Part shown: positions 35,339 to 46,590 of the stretch, piece by piece
How the letters are laid out: each line of letters opens with the position of its first letter
Position numbering within the stretch: the stretch's first letter is position 1
NCBI GenBank assembly: GCA_013368325.1
Contig: JAACJK010000111.1
Span: 310,001 to 374,000 of the forward strand
Origin: Ephemerocybe angulata
Taxonomy: Eukaryota; Basidiomycota; Agaricomycetes; Agaricales; Psathyrellaceae
Direction: 5' to 3'
DNA length: 64,000 nucleotides
Program-made: the position numbers and the translations under genes
The notes under the pieces: model-generated
Database searches by the model: none
What the model saw: only the letters and a program-made list of their open reading frames with translations
Told to the model about the DNA's origin: nothing

Positions 35339-36598
35339 TCAGTAAATGACTTCCGAAATAAGCCTGCGAGTGAGAGTGGGCATAACAGTCGCTTTGAAAC
35401 CGCCCACAAGAGGCTCCCACCTCTCCCTTGAACTGGGTGCAACAAATGCCGCGCTCTTGAGCCCTATCCTAACCTTCTTCAGGTTTGGAAAAGCGTACTC
35501 GTTGCCCAACATACAATCCAAACTCTCCCAGGAACTGAAATATTTGCCTTCAAGGAGGAAGCTACTCAACGTTTTCTCCTGCTCGTATGGGTCAAGTTGA
35601 CGTATGATGGGATCGGGATCGTCAAGGTCCACCAAGATTTCGAGGCTTTCCAGGTCATTCGTGCCAGCCTCCCGTAACCTGGCTATTTGTTGAAGGAAGT
35701 TCAAAGGCTCCTCGGTCGAAGCGGTGGTTGCGAGATGCCGCTCATGCAGGAGGTCCCCGAGCTGTTTGAACTGTAGGCCGAATTTGAGGGTTTTCAATCT
35801 GGGAAAGCATACGAAGTCGAGGGGTGCAGAGTGGGGATTCCTATCGTGAAGCCTGCTAGGTTCGTAGTTGGGCCATATTATCTCGTATCTCTCGACGTTG
35901 CAGGAGAAGCTTTTGATAGCCATATCCATCTTGTCGTCATAGGGGCCCCAGTACACCTTAAGCTCTACAGGCTGCGGCAGGATAGTCGCAGTACGGAGGC
36001 ATTGCAATGCATCTCCGCACTGCCCAACAGACAAGGAACAAAGAGACCAGTCCTCGCGTGTGAGGGGGGTCGCTGGTGTGGAAGGGTCGGACGAGGGGGA
36101 ATGCTCGACACCATGCAGCACAAGTTCCTTGAGGTGACGGCTTCGGCCAATGAAGGAGATATCGATGCCTTCGATATTCGTCAATTCCAACGCGATGAGG
36201 TCTGGCTTCGCCAACAGCTCATACAGTGCGCTCCTCAGTTCTGGATGTAGAGCAGGCCAGGATAGCTTATAAGCCATAAACCCATTGACTCGGAGGGAGA
36301 TACATTGTAGATTGACGAGTTGCTTTGGGTCGAGAACAGCCATGATATTCGAGGGCACGAGATCACTCCAACCGTTGTGGTGCATTCGCAAAGTCTGGAT
36401 GTGTTGGTATAGCGATGGGTTCGTTTGTAAAACTTGGCCAAGCCTAGCACAGCTCCACGAGTCTAGCTCGAGGTTGCAGGAGCGGTTGACTAGGCTGAGT
36501 TGCTGCTCCAGTGATTCTTGATCATCGGAGACATAGCCGAAGATATTGTTGCCCAGAGCGTGGGGCAAGATACCGGCGATGTTGCCCGCAGAAGACAT
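35339..36598 (-). CDS. F-box array protein 4, with shortened F-box
   Basis: 419 aa, single exon, clearly paralogous through LRSLSVGQCGDALQCL-like CSLSVGQCGDALQCLRTATI, DPKQLVNLQCISLR, IEGIDISFIGRSRHLKEL and PTLTRRLISEVIY. The F-box is altered: ILPHALGNNIFGYVSDDQES replaces the LPQELID motif, and LSLVNRSC is followed directly by NLELDSWSCARLGQVL, removing the RTRHHLFQTV segment (about 13-17 residues) of the sisters. Skp1 binding may be weakened or lost (inference). An extra EPLNFLQQIARLREAGTNDL insertion is present. TATA near 36663 on the minus strand. Confidence 0.75.
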   Translation of the reverse strand: MSSAGNIAGILPHALGNNIFGYVSDDQESLEQQLSLVNRSCNLELDSWSCARLGQVLQTNPSLYQHIQTLRMHHNGWSDLVPSNIMAVLDPKQLVNLQCISLRVNGFMAYKLSWPALHPELRSALYELLAKPDLIALELTNIEGIDISFIGRSRHLKELVLHGVEHSPSSDPSTPATPLTREDWSLCSLSVGQCGDALQCLRTATILPQPVELKVYWGPYDDKMDMAIKSFSCNVERYEIIWPNYEPSRLHDRNPHSAPLDFVCFPRLKTLKFGLQFKQLGDLLHERHLATTASTEEPLNFLQQIARLREAGTNDLESLEILVDLDDPDPIIRQLDPYEQEKTLSSFLLEGKYFSSWESLDCMLGNEYAFPNLKKVRIGLKSAAFVAPSSRERWEPLVGGFKATVMPTLTRRLISEVIY

Positions 36599-36904
36599 TG
36601 ACCAAGATGCAGGTGGTGAAGGGCGAGGAAGAATGCTAGCAAAATCGACCCGGGCCCTTCGACTTTATAGGACTCTACAAGTCCACAAAGCAATTTTCAG
36701 TTGAATCGCTCATCACGGTGGTAGGATCGAAAGTACTCGACAAAGAACAGAAAACGAGAACAAAAGGGACAAAGCGCTGGAGCTTTGCTGTCAAGCGCCC
36801 GATAGCGATTGGCAAAAGCCACCAGTGGCAACACGCGCAATCACTGTCCAAATTTTCGAAATGATGCAAATCAATATGATTGCTCTCAATTCTATTCCAC
36901 TACA

Positions 36905-37456
36905 ATGGGCCGTCTTCGTCGTTCAAGAGCCCACCACGCCAGGCGAGATGTGCACAGAGCAGCCAGAACAAGAGTAAGGTCGTCGTCTCACTGCACAAAG
37001 CCCAGGACCAAGCTCATATAGTACCGATAGGTAAGGACGCGAGACCTGGATCAAATCCAACTCATAGATCTCGACCCCAAAGTGAGTTATACAACCTGCC
37101 GACTTTAGAAGAAGGAACTAACGTATGTGGTAGAACCGAGCTGCTCTCGAGGCGCAACCCATCGACTTTGACCGGCCAGGTCTGGCTCAGCACTACTGTG
37201 TAGAATGTGCAAAGTGCGTCAACATATTTCGATCGGGACGAGGACATTCACTCACATCGCACCCAGGTACTACGAGACCGACAACGCCCTCAAGTCACAC
37301 TGGAAAAGCAAAGTGCACAAGCGTAGGCTAAAGGAGCTCAAGGAACCGGCGTATACCATCGAGGAGTCCGAGCGCGCCGCAGGTCTTGGACGAGAGAGCA
37401 AAAGGCCGTCGACGGCCACGATACCAGACGCAGATGGCGATGCTGTCATGGCTTAG
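36905..37456 (+). CDS. BUD20: BUD20/ZNF593-like zinc finger ribosome-export factor, left copy
   Basis: Four exons (36905-36973, 37031-37081, 37134-37213, 37267-37456), about 129 aa. Starts [20 protein letters not shown], then [33 protein letters not shown] (first zinc-binding Cys pair) and [19 protein letters not shown] (His pair), the C2H2-U1-like finger of Bud20, which accompanies pre-60S ribosomes out of the nucleus. The second half has the usual [15 protein letters not shown] motif. All exon junctions are in phase and intact. The promoter region is shared with the divergent F-box gene (copy 4), whose ATG is 307 bp away. Confidence 0.92.
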
Positions 37457-37949
37457 ATATGACCTCTTGCCTTCGGCCCCCCATCCACGGCCTCGAGCTG
37501 CCGTTGTACACTGTAACACTACCGCCTTTCTCTGTATCGAACAGAGTTTTCACGATTAACTCCTTATTTGGATATCCACTTCGTCCGCCGTACTGGCGAA
37601 CCCTACTCTTACAGGCTACGGTATCGCCGATCCAGCACGCGATTTCGGGACTGTGCTGCGCGAAATCTGCCCCCATACCTGCTGTACGCCGCGCTTTTTG
37701 ACCTTCTCGTCCGCCTCCCGGTCGATGGGCATGTCCGGGTTTCTCTACCGGCGGCCTCTGCTCCGCTGGAGGGCTAGAGCCTTCGCAAAATCGACGGTTC
37801 TCCAGCGACAGTTGAACGACCCCATCGCATTGCTTTGCAGGAACCTCCGACTGAGCAAGACTAAACCAAGGAAACGCATTGAAACTAAACGAGTGGAAGG
37901 TCACTAGTACACGACATTATGTGCGTACAAGCCATCGACGGATATCATC
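37457..37949. other. Duplicated convergent spacer
   Basis: About 490 bp between the 3' ends of BUD20 and the transporter copy, present almost identically at 49668-50159. Contains only overlapping short frames; no gene called. Confidence 0.5.
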
Positions 37950-38816
37950 TTAAAAGTCCCTCTCATCCTTACCCAAGTCGCTCTTACTAGACTTCCGAGT
38001 CGCCATCGACCTCGCCCCAACACGCACAGGCAGCATCTCCGCCGCCCCCACGAGCTCAGGCTCAAGCACGACCTCCGTCCCAACCACCCTATATCCATCC
38101 ACCTTCTCATCCACAGCCTCCTGGTCCCCAAACACCTCTCCCAGCTCCTCCAGCGTCTTCCCAGCGGTCTCGGGGCAAGCTACATACACAAACCCGGCCG
38201 ACGCCAGACACGACGCGAGGAGGATGAAGTAGAATGCTCCATGGATGGCAGCGAAGAGCGGCGGGGCGATGAACGCGAGGATGAAGTTGAAGAACCAATT
38301 CGTCGCAGCCGCCACCGCCATGCCCTTCGCCCTCGCGCGAACGGGGAAAACCTCCGCGCTGAGGAGCCACGGCGCAGGGCCCCACGACGCCCCATAAACG
38401 AAGATGTAGATGCACACGGCGGCGAAGAGCCCGTCGGCGGTGGGCAGCCGCCCTTTCCCATACGGCAGGCTGTCCGCATGGTACTGCAAAGCGCCCATGG
38501 CTGCACACGCCCCCACGAGGCCCACGCTTCCGAACAAAAGGAACTTGCGCCTCCCGACGGTGTCGATCCAGAACATCGTCGGGATCGTCCCCGCGCAGTA
38601 TATCATGGCGCACGCGCCCGAGTACAGCAGCGCCTCGGAGACGCTGAACCCCGCGCGGGCGAGGTTCTCTGGCAGGAAGTACAGGATGGCGTTGACGCCG
38701 TTTGTTTGTGCGAACTGTTGAACGGAGACGCCGAGCATGACGCGCTTTGGATACTGCTTGAAGAGCTCGCACGCCTGGACGATGTACGGCCCCCTCCACG
38801 AGATCTCGCTCGGCAT
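37950..38816 (-). pseudogene. Truncated sugar transporter copy
   Basis: Same frame and stop as the full transporter at 50160, but its 5' end is gone: similarity ends at 38833, inside transmembrane segment 5 or 6. The product, if made from MPSEISWRGPYIVQAC, also lacks 69 residues (the PETPRWLV loop region) because of an in-frame 207-bp deletion between AAGAGCTC and GCACGCC. Without the first six membrane helices it cannot be a working carrier. The frame is otherwise open for 288 codons, so the copy is young. Confidence 0.88.
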
Positions 38817-39100
38817 GGCAAGGAAGAACCCATGCCGCTCTGATGGCTAGTGTCAGGGTGTGCTCGCTGTGATGCGCCTTGTCGGGAATTACCAAAAGAA
38901 GGTTTAAAATTTCCTATTGGGCCTAAAAAGACGAAAAACGAGCTAACTTATTTACTCTACACAATCTATCTAGGCTCTTCAGATCGGGGGAACCATACCT
39001 CGCCCGTGAATACATGTCTTGTTGAAAAACATGCAGAGCACGGCCGGGCATAACTTGGGGCTGACAGCCCTTCGTTGAGGGAAGCGAACGAAAGGGTCCT

Positions 39101-41120
39101 TATATATGTCGTTGCTGGTCCGTGCGCGCATGCTCGGGTCCTCTTCGCCTCTCTTCCACTGCCTGTCATTACGTCCTCGTCTCCTTCCAGTCCTTTCTCT
39201 GTACTCATCCCTTTTTCTGCTACCTTTGAGAGACTCATTTCTTCAGTGCCAGTGAAGAAATGGGTTGCTCAAATGTACAGAAAAAGTGCCCCTCCTCCTA
39301 CTGACTCTGTGTCTTTTCCGAATAACCGTGCATTCGTCTTCGGGTCCCGACTTCCGTACCTCCGTGACATGTGTAATGACCAGTGTGCCCGACCTATCCT
39401 TCCTTCTCTCTCCTCAGTGTTTTGCTAATCTCTTACCTAGGTTCCTCTACTTGTGTATGGAGAACGATGGATAGGAGGCTTCTGTAGTTGGGTAGTGTAC
39501 ATATGCTTCCCTCTTGAATAAACTACCCGGATGAATTGATTTGGTTCGCGTTTCATCCCCCTCGCTTCTTCCATGCCAAGCATTCAGCCGAGTTCCGTAT
39601 TCCGCAAGTCGTTCCATTCCATTTTCGTATGCCACGAGTCCAAGCAACGTGTCGCTTCCATCCCGTTGCTTCCGCCACGACCCACTTCTGGACAGTCCCA
39701 TGCTCCCAGCTCCCATGTCGCATCTACGCATGCCCTCTCTCCCTTTGAAAGTCAGTTTTCATTGCTCCAGCCCTCCGACTCACTCACGGGATTTATTTCA
39801 AGATAGTCTTCGCCATGCAGCCTCCCAGCCCAAGCCCTCGCTTGCGTCCGTCCGCTGCGAGATTCCGCCACTGGTGCGTCTCCATCATAACCCACTTGCC
39901 ACCCCACTCACCGGATTTAGTTCTATATAGTCTTTGCCATTCAAGACCCTCGGAAGTCGCTCAGGAAATGAGGGATCCCGCTCGCGGGAAGGCAATCCAT
40001 TGCTATTTCACTGACTCTGGTGCGTAACTCTCTGTAAGAACCCCTCGCCGCAGCTCACGAGAATCATTTTCATGCAGTATTTGAAGACCAGTTTTGCCCA
40101 CGTAGCGACCTGAACGAGCATGGTACGCTATCATCCTCCCTTAGAATTTACCCAAGATTCATTCTCGCGCCAGAACTCCCGGATATCGATTCGTGGTGAC
40201 CTTGCCACCGGCCGGCGGTGAGTTCTCCTCAGAGTCCTCTCACCACCACTGCTCACGGGATTTATTTCTATATACTCTTCGTCATCCAAGACCCACGCGA
40301 AACGCTTAGGACTTCGCGGCCGCTCTCGCTCGCGGGAATTTGATCCATTGCTGGTGCGTATTCTTGGAAATGTCAGGATACCACCGAGTCCCAGCTCATC
40401 GGAACGAACACCCCACAGTGACCGGCACCCAATATTCTCTCTCAGGCATCTCAGTACGTCCTATACTCACATACAACCCCAGGACTTATTCATCATCCAG
40501 CCCACCGCTGGCGGGAAAGATTTCTGTTGCATCTTCGGCATTCCGGGTGCTTTGACATGTGAGTATCCCCGATTTGGCTCGCCCCATTCCCAGATCGCTT
40601 ACAGGCCATGATTTGCGTTTAGGCTTCCAGTGTGCGACTACAGAGCCGGTACGTCATGACCATTTGTTTTGAACCGAAGTGGGCAAAGTCTGACAGCCGC
40701 CGCACAGTTTGCCGGCGCCAATCTCATTTCGCCTTCGTCAATTCGCGCTCCACACTCCCAAGTAAGCCATAGTAAGCCATCCAGTCATTTTTATGCCAAA
40801 GGCGTCGTTCATCGGCTAACAGCATAGGCAACGCCATCACCACATTGACACCCTGCCCACCGGAATCATTTCTGTCGTGTCTTCACCATCCGGGGTGCTT
40901 TGATATGTACGTACCTTTCCAATTCGGCTCAGGCGCCTTCAACTCGCTCAACCTGCCGTATTTTTAGACTTCGCAGATCCATGCGGGCGGTGGGCGCCGA
41001 TTATCATGGCCCAGGTACGCCCGTTCTTTCTGACCTCCCTATTCGACATCGTCACTTACAGCCCTATTTATGCACAGTGATCTCATTGCTGAGATGCTCC
41101 ATGGAGTACTTCCGTGCCGG
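39101..41120 (+). ncRNA. Exon-ladder locus 2 with repeated exon motif
   Basis: TATATAT (39101-39107) is followed by a CT-rich leader (39130-39250) and no coding start. Repeated blocks carry CACGGGATTTATTTCTATAT-like phrases at about 39785, 39909 and 40258, and CGGGTGCTTTGACATG or GGGGTGCTTTGATATG at about 40544 and 40890. Intron-like GT..AG segments include GTACGTCATGACC (40650) to CGCACAG (40707) and GTACGCCCGTTC (41013) to CACTTACAG (41061). No frame stays open across them. Probably a spliced non-coding transcript or a relic; expression is not known. Confidence 0.35.
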
Positions 41121-41149
41121 ACGGCCCATTTAAGACCAACTTGGATTTC

Positions 41150-43083
41150 GGGAGAGGCACCCGAACTTTCTCTCGCGTGGGCGCCTATTTCGCCACGGAC
41201 GGTATTTGTCATTACGTAGAGCGGTATACCGTAGCGTGCGTCGATGTGAAAGATCCGGAAAGGGGTAGATTGGGTGCAACACGCACCAGCTGCTGAAAAG
41301 GAACAGGGCGTCGGCGTCATTGCGCCGGGCGCCGCCCAGACGAGTGCCAAGGATTGGGGTTCAGAGCGCTTCGCGCCGATGAATATTAAGCTTTGACGCG
41401 AATGGGCGGGACTTTTCGTTGATGGAGACGTTTAATTTGACCAGTACAGTTACGCTATGTCAGTAGATTAGGGAAAATCGAACCCACTTGACATTACTTC
41501 GGGGGAGGGATAGCCAAGAGCTCGGCGCGCCGCTTGCTGTTGTGAGAAGCTTTCATCTATGTATGCTAATGTGCTATCCATGAGGGAGTGTAGTTCATCA
41601 AGAACGTAAGTTGGTTACCACCTCACTGAGTTGGAGTGAACCCGGACCCCGGAGGCGCGGAACATCGGACAGCAACAATGCCATGACGTTACAGACAGTC
41701 CGGGCACGAGGACTTTATGAAATGAGTCAATCAGGAATTTCGCGATGACCTTGGTGAAGGCTCACATATCCCAGGGTGTGACAGTAAGTATATACTACCT
41801 AAACTGCACCAGACTAATAGACTGAGCCAGACATGCTCCCAACTTCGCGCGAGCTCCCTTCAATCCCATTCAACAAACCTACAATGCGCATCCGAGTCCG
41901 AGCACCTCAGCCCGTGCATCCATCTCCCCTCCCCATAATTCCACGCTGTCTCTACGTACACACGTACATACGTACATACGTTAAGAAGCTATTTCGGCTC
42001 CCCATGTATTCGAATAACCACGCCAAGGCCTTCTGAGCTCGGAGAGTTGAAGACAATCCGAAGTCGTCTGAATCGGGCCTGCACACAAAGCGCGTCTGCG
42101 CTTTCGCAGCACTTCTACGTATGTAGCGCGCATAATCTACGAAGAAACGTATACCTGGGGTTAACAGGGGTGCTATAGACCCCGATAGCACTTTCAGATT
42201 TTACCCAGCAAAGCTGCGGCGCGCGATCCGAAGGGCGAAAGTTGCAAGCGCTTAAACCTCGTTTGGGCGCCTATCTCGAGAAACCTCCAATTCCGCCTCT
42301 CCCTCACATCCCACCTGCCATCCAAAGCTGGTACTACCCCTTTCCCTCCTCTAAGCCCGGGATCGGGTAAGATCGCCACCGATTGCTCGCCCAAAGTCCC
42401 CGGAGAACCGAAGCAATCCGGCGCACACCTGATGCCTCTACCGCAACATCCATACGTACATGTGTCCGTATGCGCGGTTGCGCTGGATAGTTGGAGCTTC
42501 GGACGGCCTGGGTGCCGAGTAGTTGGGCTTGGCGTGGCGTAGTGGATGTGTAAGATGCGGGTTGCGAGCTTGGAGGTTTGGATGGATGGGGTCCGGGAGG
42601 CGAATGCGGACACGGATATCCGTGCGTTTGCCGTCGTCTATTTCGTGGTGTATGGGTGGGTGGGATAGGGGGTAGGTGTTTCTGGAGGAGGGTATGTTGG
42701 AGAGGGTGGTGGGTATGGCGAAGACGCGTCGTTGAGTAGTCGAATTTGCGCTGTTCGTTTGGGATCTCGATTCACGTATAGGCGCCTTTGTCAATCTAGG
42801 CACTGCATCGTACACACACTTTGCTTTCAGGCTCCTCTCGTATCGCACCCCAATATGTACGTACGCTAGTGAGTTTAGCTGGGGCACGAGCTCCATCCTT
42901 CCCGCGAAGTTAGCGAATCTAAAGATGGATGAATAGCTGGGCGACGCACCCATGCTCCCGAAGCCCCCAGTCGCACAGACACACTTCCAATCGCTTCGCT
43001 TCGCCTTGACACATCCTTGGCAGAAGAATACTTACGTATGTACGTACACAGACTATAGACTTACTGACAGTTCCACCCACGTA
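41150..43083. other. Spacer with scattered TACGTA motifs
   Basis: No gene recognised. An ACGTACACACGTACATACGT microsatellite lies at about 41955-41985, and further TACGTA/ACGTAC elements at about 42116, 42453, 42857 and 43034. A minus frame at 42438-42953 has no motif. Confidence 0.4.
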
Positions 43084-46000
43084 TGGAGCGAGCCACTTAG
43101 TCACCACTAGTTTGGTACAGCTCTAACTGCTCACCGTATAGTATAGATATGGAGATTCTGTCTAACAGAACTGTAGAGGAGAGCAATATGAACAAAACTG
43201 TTAGACCGTTTTTTGAACTTTGAAGTTTTCAGAAAAAGTTGGACCGCGATTTTGCCATCTTATCTAGGTATCTTATCTCCTGCCATATATAGTAACTACA
43301 TATCTAATCTAATGTCGGGGCTCGACGATGGGATGCATACTTGACAGAACTGAACTGTTTAACCTCCAGTTGGGCTTCGTGTGCCCCAAGACCCTTCCTG
43401 TAAGCCTCCATCCACCTCTTGGTGCGATTTTCCCACTTCCTGATGAGTGTGACCGGGACTGAGGCGAGTGCGGGTTGCATATTTTCCTTGAGGCCGTCGA
43501 ATGTGTAATCGCAGCGCTCGCGCAAATAGCGCTTGACTGCACCCCAGAAATATTCAATGAAGTTTAACTCACAATGAAATTTGGGGAGGAAAATGCAGAT
43601 ATGGCCAGCCCTTTCAATGATTTCCTGCACGAGAGGTTTCTGCGCCAGAAAGTCGGGTTGCCGATCGAGAATGCGTTTTGCGCAGCAGTTGGTTGCGTCG
43701 TGTGGGCATTTCTTCGCCGATCCATCGGGGTTCTTCGAATTCCTGCACTGCATAATAAGCCCAGACCGAAACAGGCCCCTTTCCACGAGGATCTGTTTCA
43801 TTCCCTTTGGCTGCGCAGGGTGTGCCGGATGGTCTCCGGGGAACGACATCTCCTGTGATACACGCTCCCCGTCCTTCACATACCATCCAGCTCGCATGTG
43901 AGGCTGATTTCCACCGGGATTGAAGTTCATTCGGGCTGTGAGTAGTGCGTCCTTCGCATACGCCGAGTGTCCTTGGGAATTATCGATGAGAAAGGCTGCT
44001 TGGTACTCGGGACCATGTGCGCGAACAAAAGCGGGTATAATCTTGGTTTCCAACTAAGGATTCAGTCAGCGGTTAGAATAGAGTAATATACGATGCAGGG
44101 GAAACATTACCTGGTCTGCAAACATCTCCCCAGTCCAATATCCATCGTAATTCTTCCCGTATTCCATCGTAACACTCGCCTCCCTTAACCATCCCACAGT
44201 CGAGCAAATAACATCGGATTGATGAAGCCCACGCCCTGGACCTTTCTTCCGCAATGGTTGCTCGCCTCGCCAGACCCAAGACATGGATTTTCCGTCGTGA
44301 GCCTGGGCAGTCATCTCGTCATGCGCAACAACGACGATTTTGCGTTGACCCGGATTAAGATGAAGCTCCACCTCCTTGGTAACGTCGTCGGGCTTATACT
44401 GCACGAGGCAGGGCTTTAATTCCTCCATTGCTGGAAGAAAACGTCCCTGCCGGTCGTCTACAACGTCCTCTCGCTCGTGCCCATCGTAGTACAGGGCCTT
44501 CTTGTGTGCCGTATAACGAAATCCTTCTTTGCGAAGCCACCGTTGCGCTGTGCGAAGCGAGATGCCCTTTGCAACCTTCATGTGTACTCGAGGGAATAGC
44601 TCGACCTCCAGATATTTTTTCAACCCCCTCGGCATCTCCACAGACACAACCTGCTGCAGATACTTCTTCGCTTCACCAGGCAGCAACTTTCCCTTCGTAA
44701 ATTCGGCAAGTTTCTTCGGATTCATGGACCATTTCTCGGATCGAAGGAACGAGCGCAGTTCTGTGCACACCTCTGGATCGTCGAGCAGGGAGTAGACTTT
44801 TCCATGGCATCCACGACGCGATTTTGGCAGAGACCTCGTTGCTATCCATACCCCCACCCATTCCCGCACCTGGCGAGCCCCCACACCTTACTAAACCCCG
44901 TAGACTCTGCTGCCCGCTCCGAGGCGTCGATTAGACGCCGGTGATCCTTTACAACGAGCTTTAAACATATTTGGATGGCTCTGGCACGTTTCGCCTGAAG
45001 GCCGTTTCTCCCAGCGTCGAAATGGTCCTTCTTCGATGAGAGAAGCTTCTCTATCTCGATTAAAGCCTTAGCGCGGTCACGGCGTATTTTTTCGGACCTC
45101 TGGCGCTTCTCCTCTCGTGCAGGAATATCCAAACGACGACGCTTCGGTGGGGGAATTGGCCTGATACCATAATTCGCATCGGGTGCACGCCGGCGTGTCC
45201 TGGATGTGCTTGCATGGCTCTCCTCTTCCTGACGTGGTTCGAGTACAACTGGGACCTCGTTTCCTTCCTTTTCCAACTCCCCTTCGCTGCCTTCGCCTTC
45301 CTCGTCCTCCCAATCCGATATTTCGATCGCACTCTCGTCTGAGAGGTATCCTGTGCACACATGGGCACCAACATCGTCTGGGAGGTTGTATTCGGCTTCG
45401 TTCTCCGTGTCCGAAGTTATTTCGATGACTGGGGGTTGAGGTAACGTGCCCTGCGCTGCAGTAACCGTACTAGACGATGCCCGAGGTTCGACAGTAAAGA
45501 ATGAGCGAAAGTTTGCAGCTTGATCCCTAAATAATTGTATAGAACTTTTAGAGATAGCTTCGTCGAGCTTACTGGACCATACTCACGAGTTTCGAGTCAC
45601 GACATCTCGCTTCTCCTTGTCCCTCGCTTTTTTCGAGTGATCTCGCACTGTACGAGGCGCCCTGCCAGTATACCCAAAGCCCCGGTTTTGCTCTGCATTG
45701 GCCCAAGTCTTCTCTGGCTTTTTAGCCGTGATGTCCTCGTATGGAGTTGGCTTTAAGAGCTCCTCAACCTCGTTCTCCAATTCCAAAAGGCTGCATTGCT
45801 CCCTGAGGTTTTGAAGAATTTCGTCGGCATCCATTTCTTCGTCCACACCTTCATGCACCTGATCCAATCCCTCCCATTCCCTCTCCAGATCCGACTCGTC
45901 AGTAAAATCTGACCCCGATTCCCACCAGTCCTCATCCGACTCTGAATCACTTGCGATGTACTCGACAGTCCCATTCCACTTTCCACACAGACACTCATCG

Positions 46001-46415
46001 TCCTCAGCATCCACAACAATAACCACTGGATCCACAAATCCCTCACTAAGGCTCTCAGCAGCCCCTGGTGCTTCATCCTCCGAGTCTGTGCTGATTTCGA
46101 CTGGTGGGTTTCGTTTTGCCGCCTTTCCAGCTCGGGCGCGCGCTGCCCTCTCGTAATTAGTCTTGCTTTTCTTCGTCTTGGGCATTCGGATGGATAAAAA
46201 AGCGAGTATATAGTTTGAGGACTACAGGAGGTACAGCTCTACCCGAAATACTCGAGTTTTATGCTGCGCAATGTGCCTCACACCCACCTCGCGCACTCCT
46301 GCAGGCGCGTGTAGGTCCCAAATAAATATAGATAAATAGTCCAAAAATCCGATTTTCTTTCCTCAGCCGATTTTGCCGCTGTTCCAAATAGGTGGTGACT
46401 AAGCGGCCCGCTCCA
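43084..46415 (-). mobile_element. IS630/Tc1-mariner-like DNA transposon (3.3 kb, TA target site)
   Basis: Terminal inverted repeats of about 32 bp: the left end begins TGGAGCGAGCCACTTAGTCA, and the right end is the complement with about 27 of 32 positions equal. Each end is directly flanked by TA (43082-43083 and 46416-46417), the target duplication of this superfamily. The interior encodes one DDE transposase on the minus strand, itself preceded by an acidic N-terminal region. Boundaries are therefore well defined. The element sits between the two halves of the segmental duplication. Confidence 0.88.
43304..46185 (-). pseudogene. DDE transposase gene with one frameshift
   Basis: Exons: MPKTKKSKTNYERAARARAG to VVTRNS (46185 to about 45590), then after an intron (about 45589-45528) DQAANFRSFFTVEP onward with the acidic/Arg-rich region to ERAAESTGFSKVWG, and, in a shifted frame, ARQVREWVGVWIATRSLPKS to FADQ (44884-44110). 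After a further intron comes LETKIIPAFVRAHGPEYQAA to the stop at 43304. Catalytic-type motifs: VVVAHDEMTAQ (first D), AFLIDNSQGHS (second D) and LPKFHCELNFIEYFWGAVKR (E). The frame break lies in a run of five C on the plus strand (44878-44882); a sixth would restore WGARQVRE. It may be a decay mutation or a homopolymer sequencing error. Confidence 0.8.
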
Positions 46416-46590
46416 TACGAGCTACCGCATCGCGACGGCAGCGTCCTTGCGTACGAAACCCGTCTATTCCAATTCCGCTATTCGCTGCACCATTTGCTGG
46501 GCAAAGATAAGTTGGTAAAAATAGATCTTTTATTCGGGTGTGTGTATGTACGTATGTACAGGGTGAGAAGGGAACGGGTGCGAGGGGATG

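Larger units (their letters stand above)
36792..38833. repeat. Segmental duplication, left copy (BUD20 + truncated transporter)
   Basis: Direct repeat of 49014-51250 with very few differences. Homology begins at AAGCGCCCG (36792) and ends inside the transporter at GGAAGAACCCAT (38833). Relative to the right copy it lacks 207 bp (right-copy positions 50979-51185). The offset is 12,211 bp in the BUD20 part. Confidence 0.93.

Noticed and set aside
36905..37949. Operon of BUD20 and transporter
   Set aside because: The genes are convergent and each has its own introns; adjacency is not co-transcription.
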